Source of the DNA: Sinorhizobium fredii
Lineage (GTDB): Bacteria; Pseudomonadota; Alphaproteobacteria; Rhizobiales; Rhizobiaceae
Reading direction: 5' to 3'
Length of the DNA stretch: 64,000 nucleotides
NCBI RefSeq assembly: GCF_002944405.1
Contig: NZ_CP024307.1
Coordinates: forward strand, 3,120,501-3,184,500
A model generated the notes under the pieces. That model was given only the letters and a program-made list of their open reading frames with translations. It made no database searches and had not been told where the DNA came from. Shown one piece after another: positions 1-9,176 of this stretch (position 1 is the stretch's first letter; every line of letters begins with the position of its first letter). The translations under genes were made by a program, and so were the position numbers.

Positions 1-956
1 TCGGCCCGGGCCACGTTCTTCTTGATATATGCTGCCTCGGCCGGAAACAGCCCGGCTCGCCAGTAGTTGATCAGGATGAGGGCGCTTTGCCGCGCCTGTA
101 TCAGCCCGACGAGCAGTTTTGCCTCAAGTGCGGAAAGCGGGCGCACCGAAGCATAACCAGCGATGAGATTTTCTGCGCCCCCCAGAGCCAAAGACGGGTC
201 CGTCACGACGTGGCTTGCCGCAATCGCGAGATCCTGGATCCGTGGGCCCCAGCAACCGTCGCCGAAATCGATGAACGCGACTCCATTATCGGTCAGGAGC
301 GCGTTGAACGGGCTGGGGTCATTGTGTGTGACCTGCCATGCTACCTCGCGCAGTTGCGGCTCGATAAGCTCGACATAATTGCGCATGGCAAGACGCACGG
401 AATCTGCAACGGGTCCTGAAGGCAGATGCTCCTCCAGTTGCATCAGCCTCGGCCAACATCCGACATGCCAAAGGACCGGGCGGTGCATGGCGGGCAACTT
501 CAGAGGCTCGAGAGCCAAACTGAGCCTGCCGAGCGCCGTGCCGACCCGGTAAAGGACGTCCGGAGTTGCGTTCGCCTGGTGCAGCGGCACCCCCGGAAGT
601 CGGGTCTGCAGGTAGCCGCAAATCTCCTTCTCTTCGAACATGAGCGTACCGCCGCTGGTACGCACAATGTGAGGTGCTGCAAAACCGGAAGCGCCTTCCA
701 GCCCTGCGAGGGCCGCAACCTGGAAGCGGAAACTGTCTCTTCCTTCCGGCCGCGCTGACGTTTTGAGGATCAACCGACCGCCGTTGGACAGGGTGACGTC
801 CGCGGTACACTCGACTTCCGAGGACAGGACCATGATCGTTCCCGTCAGACCGTAGTGGCGTAGTAGCAGCTCACCCGACACGCGCGCTTCCGCCGCGCTT
901 GGCTTTGTCGTCAGAATAGCGGCGGCGGCCCGAAAATACACTTCAGTGAAAGGCAT
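1..956 (-). CDS. Phosphotransferase (APH/choline kinase fold), C-terminus beyond window
   Basis: This reading frame begins at an ATG at 956 and stays open to the left edge, so only the first 318 codons are visible. It shows the aminoglycoside-phosphotransferase/choline-kinase core: the catalytic loop HNDPSPFN near residue 210 and the metal-binding IDFGD near residue 230, followed by a helical C-lobe. The family moves the gamma phosphate of ATP to small hydroxyl compounds. In rhizobia such a domain is often the N-terminal half of a large fusion with a class III aminotransferase; whether that is so here cannot be seen. The next gene on the same strand is a HAD-type hydrolase, so the two may be co-transcribed. 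The substrate is unknown. Confidence 0.8.
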   Translation of the reverse strand, partial: MPFTEVYFRAAAAILTTKPSAAEARVSGELLLRHYGLTGTIMVLSSEVECTADVTLSNGGRLILKTSARPEGRDSFRFQVAALAGLEGASGFAAPHIVRTSGGTLMFEEKEICGYLQTRLPGVPLHQANATPDVLYRVGTALGRLSLALEPLKLPAMHRPVLWHVGCWPRLMQLEEHLPSGPVADSVRLAMRNYVELIEPQLREVAWQVTHNDPSPFNALLTDNGVAFIDFGDGCWGPRIQDLAIAASHVVTDPSLALGGAENLIAGYASVRPLSALEAKLLVGLIQARQSALILINYWRAGLFPAEAAYIKKNVARA

Positions 957-1344
957 GCCGACCGACTGGGTGCCGTCGAGATGACCCTCGCCGTCGTCCG
1001 GAAGCGCATCGTTACAAGCATCCAAGATTGAGACCTCGCACTGTTTGGAGCGGCATGCTCTGCGGCATCCGAGAAGCGACCGTCGAGATGGCATCCATTC
1101 CGCGACACCCAGCCCTGATAAGGTCGGGCGATTTCTGCTGAAGGCGGGCGGACCACCGTCCCGCCTTCAGCACGATTGTCTCGGTCCCAGCTCTGGGAAT
1201 TACCTCGCTCGCGCTGGGCCCGTGATGCCACCGCCGAACATGGCGGCACCGTAATGGTCCTTCTCGACCCCTCGACACTCCGGCAAACCGAGGTTCGTTA
1301 TCGGGCCGCTGGAAGAGAGGTTTTCAGATGTAATTCAGGCTTCC
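957..1344. other. Intergenic stretch, no gene seen
   Basis: About 390 bases between the phosphotransferase start and the dehalogenase stop hold no convincing coding frame on either strand. The only clear structure is the hairpin at 1138-1170, described separately. A promoter for the phosphotransferase presumably lies near 957-1010, but no good -35/-10 pair was found. Confidence 0.5.
1138..1170 (-). terminator. Hairpin, possible terminator of the dehalogenase gene
   Basis: CTGAAGGCGGG at 1138-1148 pairs perfectly with CCCGCCTTCAG at 1160-1170 around an 11-base loop. It lies downstream of the dehalogenase stop on the minus strand. No T-run follows on either strand, so it may be an mRNA-stabilising stem or a processing site rather than a strong intrinsic terminator. 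Confidence 0.4.
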
Positions 1345-2013
1345 TCAGAGCCCGACAACGCCTGGCAATTCCGAGATGCCGGCGATCTCGGTATAACCGT
1401 AATAGGGATTGGCCGGCTCGTGACCGCGATTGACCCAAACCTTATTCTTGATCCCGAGGTCATGAGCGGACATCAGATCGTAGCGGAACGAGGAGGAGCA
1501 ATGCAGTATGTCCTCCGGACCGCAGCCAAGCATGTCGAGCATATATTCGAAGGCCCGGAAGTGCGGCTTGTAGGCCTGAGCCTCTTCGGCGGTGTAAACG
1601 GCGTGGAAAGGCGCGCCGAGCTTCTCGACGTTGGACATGATCTGCGAGTTCATTGCATTTGACAGGATGACCAGCGGAATCTCCTTGGCCACCTTGGCAA
1701 GCCCAGCCGGAACGTCCGGATGCGGCCCCCAGGTGGGAACGCGTTCGTATACCATCTGGGCGTCTTCGTCCTTGAAGTCGACGCCGTTGCGTTTGCAGGT
1801 CCTCGCCAGTGCGTTATGGACCACCTCCGCATAGGGCTTCCAGGCGGCCATGACTTCATCGAGTCGGTACGCCGAGAAGTCCGCGATGAATTGCAGCATC
1901 TTCTGCTCGCTCATGCGGTCGCCGTAAAGATCGCGTGCCGCCTCCGCCATCTGAAAGTTGATCAGCGTGCCGTGGCAGTCGAAGGTGATGTATTTTGGGC
2001 GGAAAGTGGTCAT
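1345..2013 (-). CDS. Haloacid dehalogenase type II-like HAD hydrolase
   Basis: The 222-residue product has the HAD hydrolase motifs in order: FDCHGTL with nucleophile Asp at residue 12, ILSNAMN (motif II Ser), a Lys in AYKPHFRAFEY (motif III), and an acidic/Asp motif IV region in SSSFRYDLMSAHDLG. Length and the Phe-Asp-Cys-His-Gly start fit the type II L-2-haloacid dehalogenase branch. Rhizobia carry many such proteins, most acting on phosphorylated or other small molecules rather than haloacids. The ATG at 2013 is preferred over an in-frame start at 2058 because it places motif I at the usual distance from the N-terminus. The gene lies downstream of the phosphotransferase on the same strand, about 390 bases away. 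Confidence 0.8.
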   Translation of the reverse strand: MTTFRPKYITFDCHGTLINFQMAEAARDLYGDRMSEQKMLQFIADFSAYRLDEVMAAWKPYAEVVHNALARTCKRNGVDFKDEDAQMVYERVPTWGPHPDVPAGLAKVAKEIPLVILSNAMNSQIMSNVEKLGAPFHAVYTAEEAQAYKPHFRAFEYMLDMLGCGPEDILHCSSSFRYDLMSAHDLGIKNKVWVNRGHEPANPYYGYTEIAGISELPGVVGL

Positions 2014-2235
2014 GCGCTTCGTCCTTATTTTGGCGGGGATCTGTTTCCGTATGAACAATCATAAGTCCGCCTCAGCCGCTGTACCGTCCGGATTCCCCGG
2101 CTCGTCAGCAGAAAATTCTGGACCAAATGTCAGGTTGGCTCTTTCGATTGCGCGGGGACGGTGATCCCTGCCGCCGAGGCGCCGAGGGCGGAGCCTCCAA
2201 GGGACAACAACAACCCGCTTTTCAGCACCTGCCGC

Positions 2236-2363
2236 AAACTCTTCGTCAAGCGCTCGCTCGGCTCCGGCTATGCCGGCATCGACAACACGCTGTTCTACCA
2301 GGATGGCACGACAATGCTCGTCGCGACGCCAAGAAGGTCACCTAGGAGATCGTCAAGGCGTCG
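2236..2363 (+). pseudogene. Remnant of NAD(P) transhydrogenase beta subunit (PntB) C-terminus
   Basis: On the plus strand a short frame encodes FVKRSLGSGYAGIDN followed by LFYQDGTTMLV. This matches the conserved PntB C-terminal block (VVKRS..GYAG.DN.LF....T.ML.GDAKK). After TMLV a one-base loss shifts the frame; the expected D-A-K-K-V-T then continues in the next frame and is stopped by TAG (2342-2344), after which E-I-V-K-A follows. Only the last 40 or so residues of a roughly 460-residue protein are recognisable. It is therefore a decayed relic of a membrane-bound proton-translocating transhydrogenase. No other pnt gene is seen in the window. Confidence 0.7.
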
Positions 2364-2422
2364 ATCCTCGGAGGTGCGGGCTCCAGCCCCGTGGCTGTGC
2401 TCCAAGGCGCCTCGAGTAATCC

Positions 2423-4048
2423 TCATAACCGCTTCAGAATGGCTTCTGATGCCTTCTCCGCGATCATGATCACCGGCGAGTTCGTATTGCCGGAGACAAT
2501 CGTCGGCATGATGGAGGCGTCGATGACACGCAATCGGCCGATGCCGTGCACGCGCAGCTTCGGGTCCACCACTGCCATAGGGTCACTCCCCATCTTGCAC
2601 GTGCCTACCGGGTGAAAGATGGTTGTCGCAATGTCGCCTGCGCGGCGGATCAAATCCTCGTCGCTGTCGTGCTCGCGGCCGGGAAGCACTTCCTGCGGTC
2701 GGAATTGCGCAAGCGCCTTCGTTTCCATGAGGCTTCGGGCGTGGCGGATGGACTTCGCCGCGAGTAATCGGTCGCCGGCGGTGGAGAGATAATTTGGGCA
2801 TATTTCAGGTGGCCGTGCCGCATCACGCGCGGTGACATGCGCTGTGCCGCGGCTCTCCGGCCGGAGATTGCAGACGGACACCGTAACGGCGGGATAGCGG
2901 TGCAACGGCTCACCGAGCCGGTCCGTACTAAGCGGCTGAACGTGATACTCGAGATCGGCCGTCGCGACGGCCGGATCGCTCTTGGCGAAGATCCCGAGTT
3001 GGCTCGGCGCCATGGAGAGCGGGCCGGATCGGCTGATGGCATATTGCAGACCCATGCCGACCCGGCTGAAGACGTTGTGATAGAGCTGATTTAGCGTACG
3101 CGCGCCTTCAATCCTGAAGACTGTGCGTATCTGCAGGTGATCCTGAAGGTTCTCGCCGACGCCCTGAAGTTCGTGGTGGACGGGAATGCCAAGGGTGGAC
3201 AGCAGGTCCGGCCGACCGACGCCCGACAGCTCCAGGATTTTCGGCGAGTTGATGGCGCCAGCCGACAACACCACTTCGCGTGATGCATGAGCGATCCAGA
3301 GGCCGCTGCCAAGGCGGAAACGCACGCCGGTGACCATCTTGCCGTCAAACTCCAGCCGTTCGGTCTCGGCCCCGGTCAGGACGCGCAAATTCTTTCGTTT
3401 CATTGCCGGCCGCAGGAAGGCTTTCGTTGTGTTCCAGCGCACGCCGCCGCGCTGGTTGACTTCGAAATAGCCGGAACCCTCGTTGTCGCCGCCGTTGAAA
3501 TCATCTGTCTTCGGGATGCCGAGCTCTTCCGCCGCATCGCGGAAGGCATCGAGGATCGGCCAAGAGAGGCGCTGGCGCTCGACGCGCCACTCGCCGCCCG
3601 TCCCGTGCATGGCGGACTTGCCGCGGTAACTGTCCTCCGACTTCAGGAAATAGGGCAGCACGTCGTCCCAGCCCCAGCCCACATTGCCCGCCCGCCGCCA
3701 GCCGTCATAGTCGGCAGCCTGCCCGCGCATGTAGATCATGCCGTTGATCGACGAGCAGCCGCCGAGCACCTTGCCGCGCGGATAGTTCAGCGCGCGGCCG
3801 TTGAGGCCGGCTTCCGCGGCCGTCTTCATCATCCAGTCGGTGCGCGGATTGCCCATGCAGTAGAGATAGCCGATCGGCACATGGACCCAATGGTAGCGGT
3901 CGCTGCCGCCTGCTTCGAGCAGCAACACTCGATTCTTGGGATCGGCCGAGAGCCGGTTTGCGAGAACGCAGCCAGCCGAACCGGCACCGACGATAATGAA
4001 GTCATATATGCCTTCGTCGGCCGGCATTTCAGTGTCATGCACGGTCAT
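2423..4048 (-). CDS. GMC-family FAD-dependent oxidoreductase (choline dehydrogenase-like)
   Basis: A 541-residue glucose-methanol-choline oxidoreductase, which oxidises an alcohol to an aldehyde or ketone using FAD. Near the N-terminus is the dinucleotide-binding motif DFIIVGAGSAGCVLANR, then the GMC signatures PRGKVLGGCSSINGM and GAINSPKILELSG. The C-terminal region has FHPVGTCKMG with the active-site His, and VSGNTNSP. The start at 4048 is chosen because its ATG overlaps the TGA of the upstream kinase (ATGA), leaving a normal N-terminus. It is the last gene of the nine-gene sugar/polyol operon. It could oxidise the imported polyol before or instead of phosphorylation, but its acceptor and substrate are not determinable from sequence. 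Confidence 0.88.
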   Translation of the reverse strand: MTVHDTEMPADEGIYDFIIVGAGSAGCVLANRLSADPKNRVLLLEAGGSDRYHWVHVPIGYLYCMGNPRTDWMMKTAAEAGLNGRALNYPRGKVLGGCSSINGMIYMRGQAADYDGWRRAGNVGWGWDDVLPYFLKSEDSYRGKSAMHGTGGEWRVERQRLSWPILDAFRDAAEELGIPKTDDFNGGDNEGSGYFEVNQRGGVRWNTTKAFLRPAMKRKNLRVLTGAETERLEFDGKMVTGVRFRLGSGLWIAHASREVVLSAGAINSPKILELSGVGRPDLLSTLGIPVHHELQGVGENLQDHLQIRTVFRIEGARTLNQLYHNVFSRVGMGLQYAISRSGPLSMAPSQLGIFAKSDPAVATADLEYHVQPLSTDRLGEPLHRYPAVTVSVCNLRPESRGTAHVTARDAARPPEICPNYLSTAGDRLLAAKSIRHARSLMETKALAQFRPQEVLPGREHDSDEDLIRRAGDIATTIFHPVGTCKMGSDPMAVVDPKLRVHGIGRLRVIDASIMPTIVSGNTNSPVIMIAEKASEAILKRL

Positions 4049-5574
4049 GCTGCAACTCCCGTCTCCCGGCCTGTGGTTGCCGAAAGCCGCCGCCAAAGCG
4101 GGGTCATCGCCTCCGCTATGTCCCTGTAGAGCGCATAGCGGCGATGATAGTGCGCGGCGAGCACGCTATTCGGTCTGTAGTGCCGGTCGACACGTACCAT
4201 GGTAGCCGCGCCCTCTGTGAAATCGGCGAAGAGGCCGACGCCCGCCCCCGCCGCGATCGCCGCACCCAGCGCGCCCGTTTCCCGCGAGACGGAGACGGAG
4301 ACGGGAACGCCGAGCAAATCGGCAAAGATCTGCGGCCAGAGGCGGCTGCGCGATCCGCCGCCAGAGAGCACTGCCTCGTCGAAGGACGCGCCTGCCTTGC
4401 GGATCGTCTCTATATGCTGGCGATGACCGAAGGCAACGCCTTCGAGCAGGGCACGGATTAGATGTCCCTTGGTGTGCCAGCCGGCAATTCCGTAGAAGCC
4501 CGCCCGCGCGTGGCCGTCCCGCTGGGCGCCGTAGAGATAGGGGTGGTAGAGCGGATCATCCGCCGCAGGCTCGACGGCAGCCGCCAGCGCGCAGCAGGCG
4601 TCGAAGGGCGTGAGGCTCTCCGCATGCTGCCCCTCGAAGAACTCGCGCACAAGCCATTCGAGATTGGCTGCCGAGGTAGCGCTGTTTTCCATCGCCATGT
4701 AGCGGGTGCGATCGAAGGTCGAGGACATGAAGACGGGGCCATCGAGGTCGGGACCGTCGATGATGACCTGGTTGATGCTCCAGGTGCCGGCGATGATCGA
4801 GGCACTGCCGGTGCGCGATACGCCCGAGCCAAGCGCCGAGGCGACGACGTCGAACAGCCCGCCGATCACCGGCGTGCCCGCGGCAAGACCGGTCTCTCTC
4901 GCCACCGCCTCCGTCACCATGCCGGCGATGTCGGTGCTTTCGATAAGTGGCGGCAGGAGGTCCATGCAATCAGCCAGGCCATAGGCCTCCATCAGCGTTC
5001 TGTCATAGCGGCGCGCTGCGAGATCGAGCAGGCCGGCGCCCGACATGTCCGAGACTTCGCTGACGCGGCTGCCGGTCAGGCGGTTGACGACGAAATCCTT
5101 GGAGAAGAACACCGTGCCGATGCGCTTGAAGACCTCCGGCCTGTGGCGCTTCAGCCAGGCGAGGAGGGTCGGCGTCTGCGAGGACCAGGGACGCTGACGC
5201 GCGATCGGATAGGTCTGCTCGCCGACCCCTTCGGCGGCCCATTCCTCGACGAGGTCGGTCGCCCTCGTATCCAGTGACTGGATGCCGAGCAGCGGCTCGC
5301 CGTACTTGTCCAGCGCGTAAAGCCCATTGCCGTGACCGGCGCAGCCGATCGCGGCGATGTCGCTCGCCGCAATCCCCGCGTTGTCGAGGCAGGCGCGAAT
5401 GACGCGCTTGGCATTGGCCCAGAGCTCGCTGAGATCGCGTTCGACATGCCCGGGGCACGGCATGCGGCTATGCCCCTCCTCCCCGGCCTGCGCCAGCTCC
5501 CGGCCCGTCCGATCGAAGATCACCGCTTTGATGACGGTGTTGCCAGCGTCGAGCCCTAACAGATAGTTTTGCAT
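4045..5574 (-). CDS. FGGY-family carbohydrate kinase, L-xylulose kinase-like
   Basis: The 509-residue product has the two-domain FGGY fold: an N-terminal phosphate loop LGLDAGNTVIKAVIFD (residues 6-21) and a C-terminal ATP-binding half with GGLFDVVASALGSG and SGGGSRSRLWPQIFADLLG. Features such as ERDLSELW and ARQRPWSSQTPTLLAWLK make it most like the LyxK (L-xylulose kinase) branch. Related FGGY branches include erythritol and xylulose kinases. It would phosphorylate the substrate brought in by the ABC importer of the same operon. The ATG at 5574 is preceded by GGGAGGGG about nine bases upstream; the gene ends in an ATGA overlap with the GMC gene. Kinase class is firm, substrate is not. Confidence 0.88.
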   Translation of the reverse strand: MQNYLLGLDAGNTVIKAVIFDRTGRELAQAGEEGHSRMPCPGHVERDLSELWANAKRVIRACLDNAGIAASDIAAIGCAGHGNGLYALDKYGEPLLGIQSLDTRATDLVEEWAAEGVGEQTYPIARQRPWSSQTPTLLAWLKRHRPEVFKRIGTVFFSKDFVVNRLTGSRVSEVSDMSGAGLLDLAARRYDRTLMEAYGLADCMDLLPPLIESTDIAGMVTEAVARETGLAAGTPVIGGLFDVVASALGSGVSRTGSASIIAGTWSINQVIIDGPDLDGPVFMSSTFDRTRYMAMENSATSAANLEWLVREFFEGQHAESLTPFDACCALAAAVEPAADDPLYHPYLYGAQRDGHARAGFYGIAGWHTKGHLIRALLEGVAFGHRQHIETIRKAGASFDEAVLSGGGSRSRLWPQIFADLLGVPVSVSVSRETGALGAAIAAGAGVGLFADFTEGAATMVRVDRHYRPNSVLAAHYHRRYALYRDIAEAMTPLWRRLSATTGRETGVAA

Positions 5575-5605
5575 TCTGAGCCCCTCCCTAGGTCTGTGCC
5601 GCGCC

Positions 5606-6448
5606 TCACCCTTGCTGATAGAGTGCGAAGGCCTCCTCACCGCTCGCGTCCTCATGAACGATTGCCATCAGCCCGCGCACCACGGCGCTCGGTTTGGCGT
5701 GCTGGTAGATGTTGCGCCCATAGACCATGCCCATAGCACCCTGCCGCATCAAGGCGGCAGACTTGTCGAAGACGGCGCGAAGGTCTTCCTTGCCGCCGCC
5801 GCGCACGAGCACCGGGCAGCGCGCCGCTTCGACTACACGATGGAAATCCTCCGGATTCGTCGTCGGGTCAGCCTTGATGATGTCCGCGCCCATCTCGCGG
5901 GCAAGCCGCGTCAGCGTGACGATCTTGTCGGCGTCGCCGTCGACCATGTAGCCGCCGCGTTCGGTTACCGGCTGCATGACGAGTGGTTCAATCATCAGCG
6001 GCATGCCGTACTCTTCGCAGTCTGCCCGCACGCGCGAAATGTTCTGGACGCATTGGCGGAACAGATCGGGCTCATCCGGCAGCATGAAGAGATTGACCAC
6101 CACGCAGGCGGCATCCATCTGCAATGCGCCGATCAGCGGTTCGGTCTCGTTCTGCAACACCGCCCACATGTCGCGATGGCGGATGCGGTTATAGGGATTG
6201 CCCATGTCGATGCGCATGACGAGAGCCGGCTTGTCCTTGCCGGGAAGGTCCTGCAACAGGTCGGCCTGGCCGTGGTTCATCTGGATCGCGTCAGGTCTGG
6301 CATCGACCAGCGCCTTTACGACGGCTGGCATATTCTCCAGGCCATCGAGAAAGGACGGCTCGTTGCACACGCCGTGATCGATCGCCACGTCCAGGCAACG
6401 GCCGTCGCCGAACAGTCGGTTCACCCGGACCTTGCGGTTGTGTCGCAT
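5606..6448 (-). CDS. Class I aldolase of the DeoC/FbaB/LacD superfamily
   Basis: A 280-residue TIM-barrel aldolase. It opens with a FbaB-like LDVAIDHG block (residues 19-26) and has GADIIKADPTT near residue 190, where the Lys is the expected Schiff-base residue. The Gly-rich phosphate-binding stretch CPVLVRGGGK follows, as in DhnA-type fructose-bisphosphate and related aldolases. In this operon it follows a kinase and a GlpD-like dehydrogenase, so cleavage of a phosphorylated ketose into a triose phosphate and an aldehyde is a reasonable inference. The start at 6448 has AAGGAG seven bases upstream, lying inside the 3' end of the dehydrogenase gene (28-base overlap), which suggests translational coupling. 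Confidence 0.82.
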   Translation of the reverse strand: MRHNRKVRVNRLFGDGRCLDVAIDHGVCNEPSFLDGLENMPAVVKALVDARPDAIQMNHGQADLLQDLPGKDKPALVMRIDMGNPYNRIRHRDMWAVLQNETEPLIGALQMDAACVVVNLFMLPDEPDLFRQCVQNISRVRADCEEYGMPLMIEPLVMQPVTERGGYMVDGDADKIVTLTRLAREMGADIIKADPTTNPEDFHRVVEAARCPVLVRGGGKEDLRAVFDKSAALMRQGAMGMVYGRNIYQHAKPSAVVRGLMAIVHEDASGEEAFALYQQG

Positions 6449-8169
6449 AATTCACTCCTTTGTTCGTTCCTTGCGGAAAGGGTTGCCTCCGCGACGCCGT
6501 GGCGCTCGCGCATGAGGGTGAGAAAACGGCTGTGCTCCTCGGCCTTGCGCGGCGCCGGCCAGCCCTTTTCGGCTGCAAGCAGGTCGAGCGCGGCCTCGGC
6601 CATGTCGAGGGAAAGCTCACCGGTGATGGCGAGTGTCGTGCGTCGGAAGAGCAGATCGTCCAGATGCTCGACCGCCTCCGTGCGGATGAGATGCAGGAGC
6701 TCCCGGGCGCTGTAGCCGGCATGGGGCAAGCGGTGGTCCGGCCCCGCCGCGGCGAAGCGGGCGACGTCTTCCGCGTCTGTGCCGTAGCGCTCGAAAAGCG
6801 TTGCGGCGCGATCGGGGGGAAGGCCTGTCGAGTCCGACAGGTCCCGGATCCAGCCGTTACGGTTTTCTGGAAATGCGCGTCCGCCGCCGAAAGTGCGATC
6901 TGCCGTGTCGACGCAGCGGCTATGGCCGAGCCGTTCCAGCGCCATGTCGGCGGCCAGTTCGCCGAAGGATCGGAAAGTCGTCCACTTGCCGCCGATCATG
7001 CAGAGCACCGGCGGCCCGCCGTCGCGCGCTTCGAGCAGGGTGCAGAAATGGTCGCGTGGAATGCGGCCGGTGAAGCTGTCGTTGCTCGCCGGCAGCGGGC
7101 GTACGCCGGCAAACTGAAAGACAATTTCTTCCGGTCGGATGCGCACGCCCGGCAGCACGAAGGCAAGCGATTGCAGGATATAGTCCCGCTCATCGGCTTC
7201 GCACCGCGCAGCATCGGGATCGTCGACGCGGATATCCGTCGAGCCGACCAGCACCTTCCCGAGATAGGGAAACAGAATGCAAATGCGTCCGTCCTCGTTC
7301 TCGTAGTAGATCATGTGCCCGTCGAGCATGTCGTGGAGCGCAGGATTGTCGATGATCAGATGCGAGCCTTTCGTGCCACCCATAAGCGGCGCGGGTCGGT
7401 CGCCTGCAGGAAACAGTGTAGCGTTTGCCATGTCGATCCAGCCGCCGGTGGCGTTGATGACCAGCCGCGGCCGTATCGCGAGTCTTTCGCCGGAAAGGCT
7501 GTCATGCAGCAGGAATTCCCCGGCATCGGCCTGCTCCATCGTCGCGTAGTTCAGGGCACAAGCATTCGCCCCGGCGGACAGAGCGTCGCGCAACAGCTCG
7601 ACGCCGATTCGCTCGGGATGACTGACCCAGGCATCGTAATAGGTCGCGGAGCTTAGAACTGCCGAATTGAGCGCCGGCCATTTTTCCAGCGTCGCCTTGC
7701 GGCCGCGGAACTGGTGGCGCGGCATCAGCGCACGCTTGCGCGTCAAGAAATCGTATATGCCGAGACCGGCCTTAACGGCGACGGTACCTCGACGGCTGGG
7801 GCGGCGGGTGAGACCGAGAAAGCGCACGATGCCGTTGGCAAGACCGGAGAAGACATCGAAGATCGGCACCGTAGTCGGCAGCGGAGCGACATAGTGGGGG
7901 GCGTTACGCAGCAGCCGGTCGCGCTCAACGAGCGACTCCCGCACCAGGCTGAACTCACCATTCTCTAGATAGCGCAGACCGCCGTGGACCATGCGCGACA
8001 GCGCAGCGCTTGCTCCGGAGCAATAGTCCCCCTTCTCGACCAGCAGCACGCTCGCGCCCTGCAGCGCCAGCTCGCGGAAAACGCTGATCCCGTTGATACC
8101 GCCGCCAAGGACGCACACGTCCACCTTCGGGCTTTGGCGAAGCCCGTCCAAAGTCTCTTTTCGGTTCAT
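6421..8169 (-). CDS. FAD-dependent polyol-phosphate dehydrogenase, GlpD/EryB-like
   Basis: At 582 residues this is slightly longer than GlpD. The Rossmann motif is VLGGGINGIS (residues 20-29), followed by the GlpD hallmarks SGASAALSRMVHGGLRYLE and GGTKGSHLIID. KWTTFRSFGELAADMALE stands at the end of the FAD domain, and a C-terminal helical domain follows (about residues 420-560). GlpD oxidises sn-glycerol 3-phosphate; the Brucella paralogue EryB oxidises erythritol 4-phosphate. The operon has its own sugar kinase and aldolase but no glycerol kinase of the GlpK type, so a longer polyol phosphate is a better guess than glycerol phosphate. It probably sits at the inner membrane, passing electrons to quinone. 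It is eleven bases downstream of the aldo/keto reductase. Confidence 0.86.
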   Translation of the reverse strand: MNRKETLDGLRQSPKVDVCVLGGGINGISVFRELALQGASVLLVEKGDYCSGASAALSRMVHGGLRYLENGEFSLVRESLVERDRLLRNAPHYVAPLPTTVPIFDVFSGLANGIVRFLGLTRRPSRRGTVAVKAGLGIYDFLTRKRALMPRHQFRGRKATLEKWPALNSAVLSSATYYDAWVSHPERIGVELLRDALSAGANACALNYATMEQADAGEFLLHDSLSGERLAIRPRLVINATGGWIDMANATLFPAGDRPAPLMGGTKGSHLIIDNPALHDMLDGHMIYYENEDGRICILFPYLGKVLVGSTDIRVDDPDAARCEADERDYILQSLAFVLPGVRIRPEEIVFQFAGVRPLPASNDSFTGRIPRDHFCTLLEARDGGPPVLCMIGGKWTTFRSFGELAADMALERLGHSRCVDTADRTFGGGRAFPENRNGWIRDLSDSTGLPPDRAATLFERYGTDAEDVARFAAAGPDHRLPHAGYSARELLHLIRTEAVEHLDDLLFRRTTLAITGELSLDMAEAALDLLAAEKGWPAPRKAEEHSRFLTLMRERHGVAEATLSARNEQRSELCDTTARSG

Positions 8170-8180
8170 ATGACAGTCCG

Positions 8181-9176
8181 CTATCCGTCCATGTTGGCCA
8201 GCTTCGCCGAAACGGCCGCTTCGATGGCTGCCAGGTCTTCATCAGAAAGCCGCAGCGTGCCGGCCCGCGCATTGTCGAGCGCCTGCGCTGGATTTCGCGC
8301 GCCGCATAGGGCAAAGGTCACCCCCGGCTGTCTCAGTGTCCAGGCGATTACCGTCTGCGCTATGCTGGCGCCGTGCCGCTCCGCGACGGGCCAGATCGTC
8401 TCGGCGAAATCCTTCGCCTTCTGCCGGTTGGCCACGGAAAAGCCTGGATTGTCCCTGCGCTGGTCGTCGCCTGAAAACGCCCGGTCCGGTCCTATGGTGC
8501 CAGAGAGCAGGCCGAGCGCGAGCGAGGAATAGCTGAGCATCGACACGCGGTTGGCAACCGTGAGCGGCAGCAGGTCCGCCTCGATCCGGCGATCGATCAT
8601 GCTGAACCGCTCCTGGATCGCGTCGAGCGATCCGGTGCTGATGTATTGCTCCAGCTCCGACCGGCTGACGTTGCTGGCGCCGATCGCGCGGATCTTGCCG
8701 GCTCGCTTCAGCTCTTCCAGAGCCGCAACCGTCTCCTCGACCGGCGTCGTCGCGTCCTGCCAGTGGGTGATATAGAGGTCGATATGATCCGTGCCGAGCC
8801 GGCGCAGGCTTTGCTCAACCTCATGGATGATCGAGTTCCGACCGAGGTAACGATGGACCGGCTTGCTATCCTGGTCGAAGAAGTGGTTGCCTTCCTGCGT
8901 ATGCCAGACAAGGCCGCATTTCGTAGCGACCACCGCCTTGTCGCGCCGGCCCTCAATTGCCTTGCCGACGATCTCTTCCGACCGGCCGAGGCCATAGGCC
9001 GGCGCCGTATCGATGAGAGTGACGCCGGCGTCGAGCGAAGCGTGAATGGCGGCAATCGCTTCCGCCTCATCCGTTCCGCCCCACATCCAGCCGCCGATCG
9101 CCCAGGTGCCGAGTCCGACGGCCGATGCCTTGACGCCGGAACGTCCGATCTCGCGGGTTAACTGCTCGCCACTCAT
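8181..9176 (-). CDS. Aldo/keto reductase
   Basis: The 331-residue product has all four catalytic residues of the aldo/keto reductase family in the expected places: Asp56, Tyr61 (in DTAPAYGLG), Lys86 (VATKCG) and His138 (YITHWQ). NADPH-binding motifs such as IGASNVS and the C-terminal CGARNPAQALDNA block are also present. Such enzymes interconvert sugars or short aldehydes and alcohols. In this operon it could reduce the aldehyde released by the aldolase, or oxidise the imported polyol. Its ATG overlaps the stop of the SorC-type regulator (ATGA at 9173-9176), so it is translationally coupled. Confidence 0.88.
   Translation of the reverse strand: MSGEQLTREIGRSGVKASAVGLGTWAIGGWMWGGTDEAEAIAAIHASLDAGVTLIDTAPAYGLGRSEEIVGKAIEGRRDKAVVATKCGLVWHTQEGNHFFDQDSKPVHRYLGRNSIIHEVEQSLRRLGTDHIDLYITHWQDATTPVEETVAALEELKRAGKIRAIGASNVSRSELEQYISTGSLDAIQERFSMIDRRIEADLLPLTVANRVSMLSYSSLALGLLSGTIGPDRAFSGDDQRRDNPGFSVANRQKAKDFAETIWPVAERHGASIAQTVIAWTLRQPGVTFALCGARNPAQALDNARAGTLRLSDEDLAAIEAAVSAKLANMDG

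Noticed and set aside
3287..4129. A 280-codon open frame on the plus strand
   Set aside because: It is antisense to the GMC oxidoreductase, Ala/Val/Arg-rich, and without ribosome site or domain.
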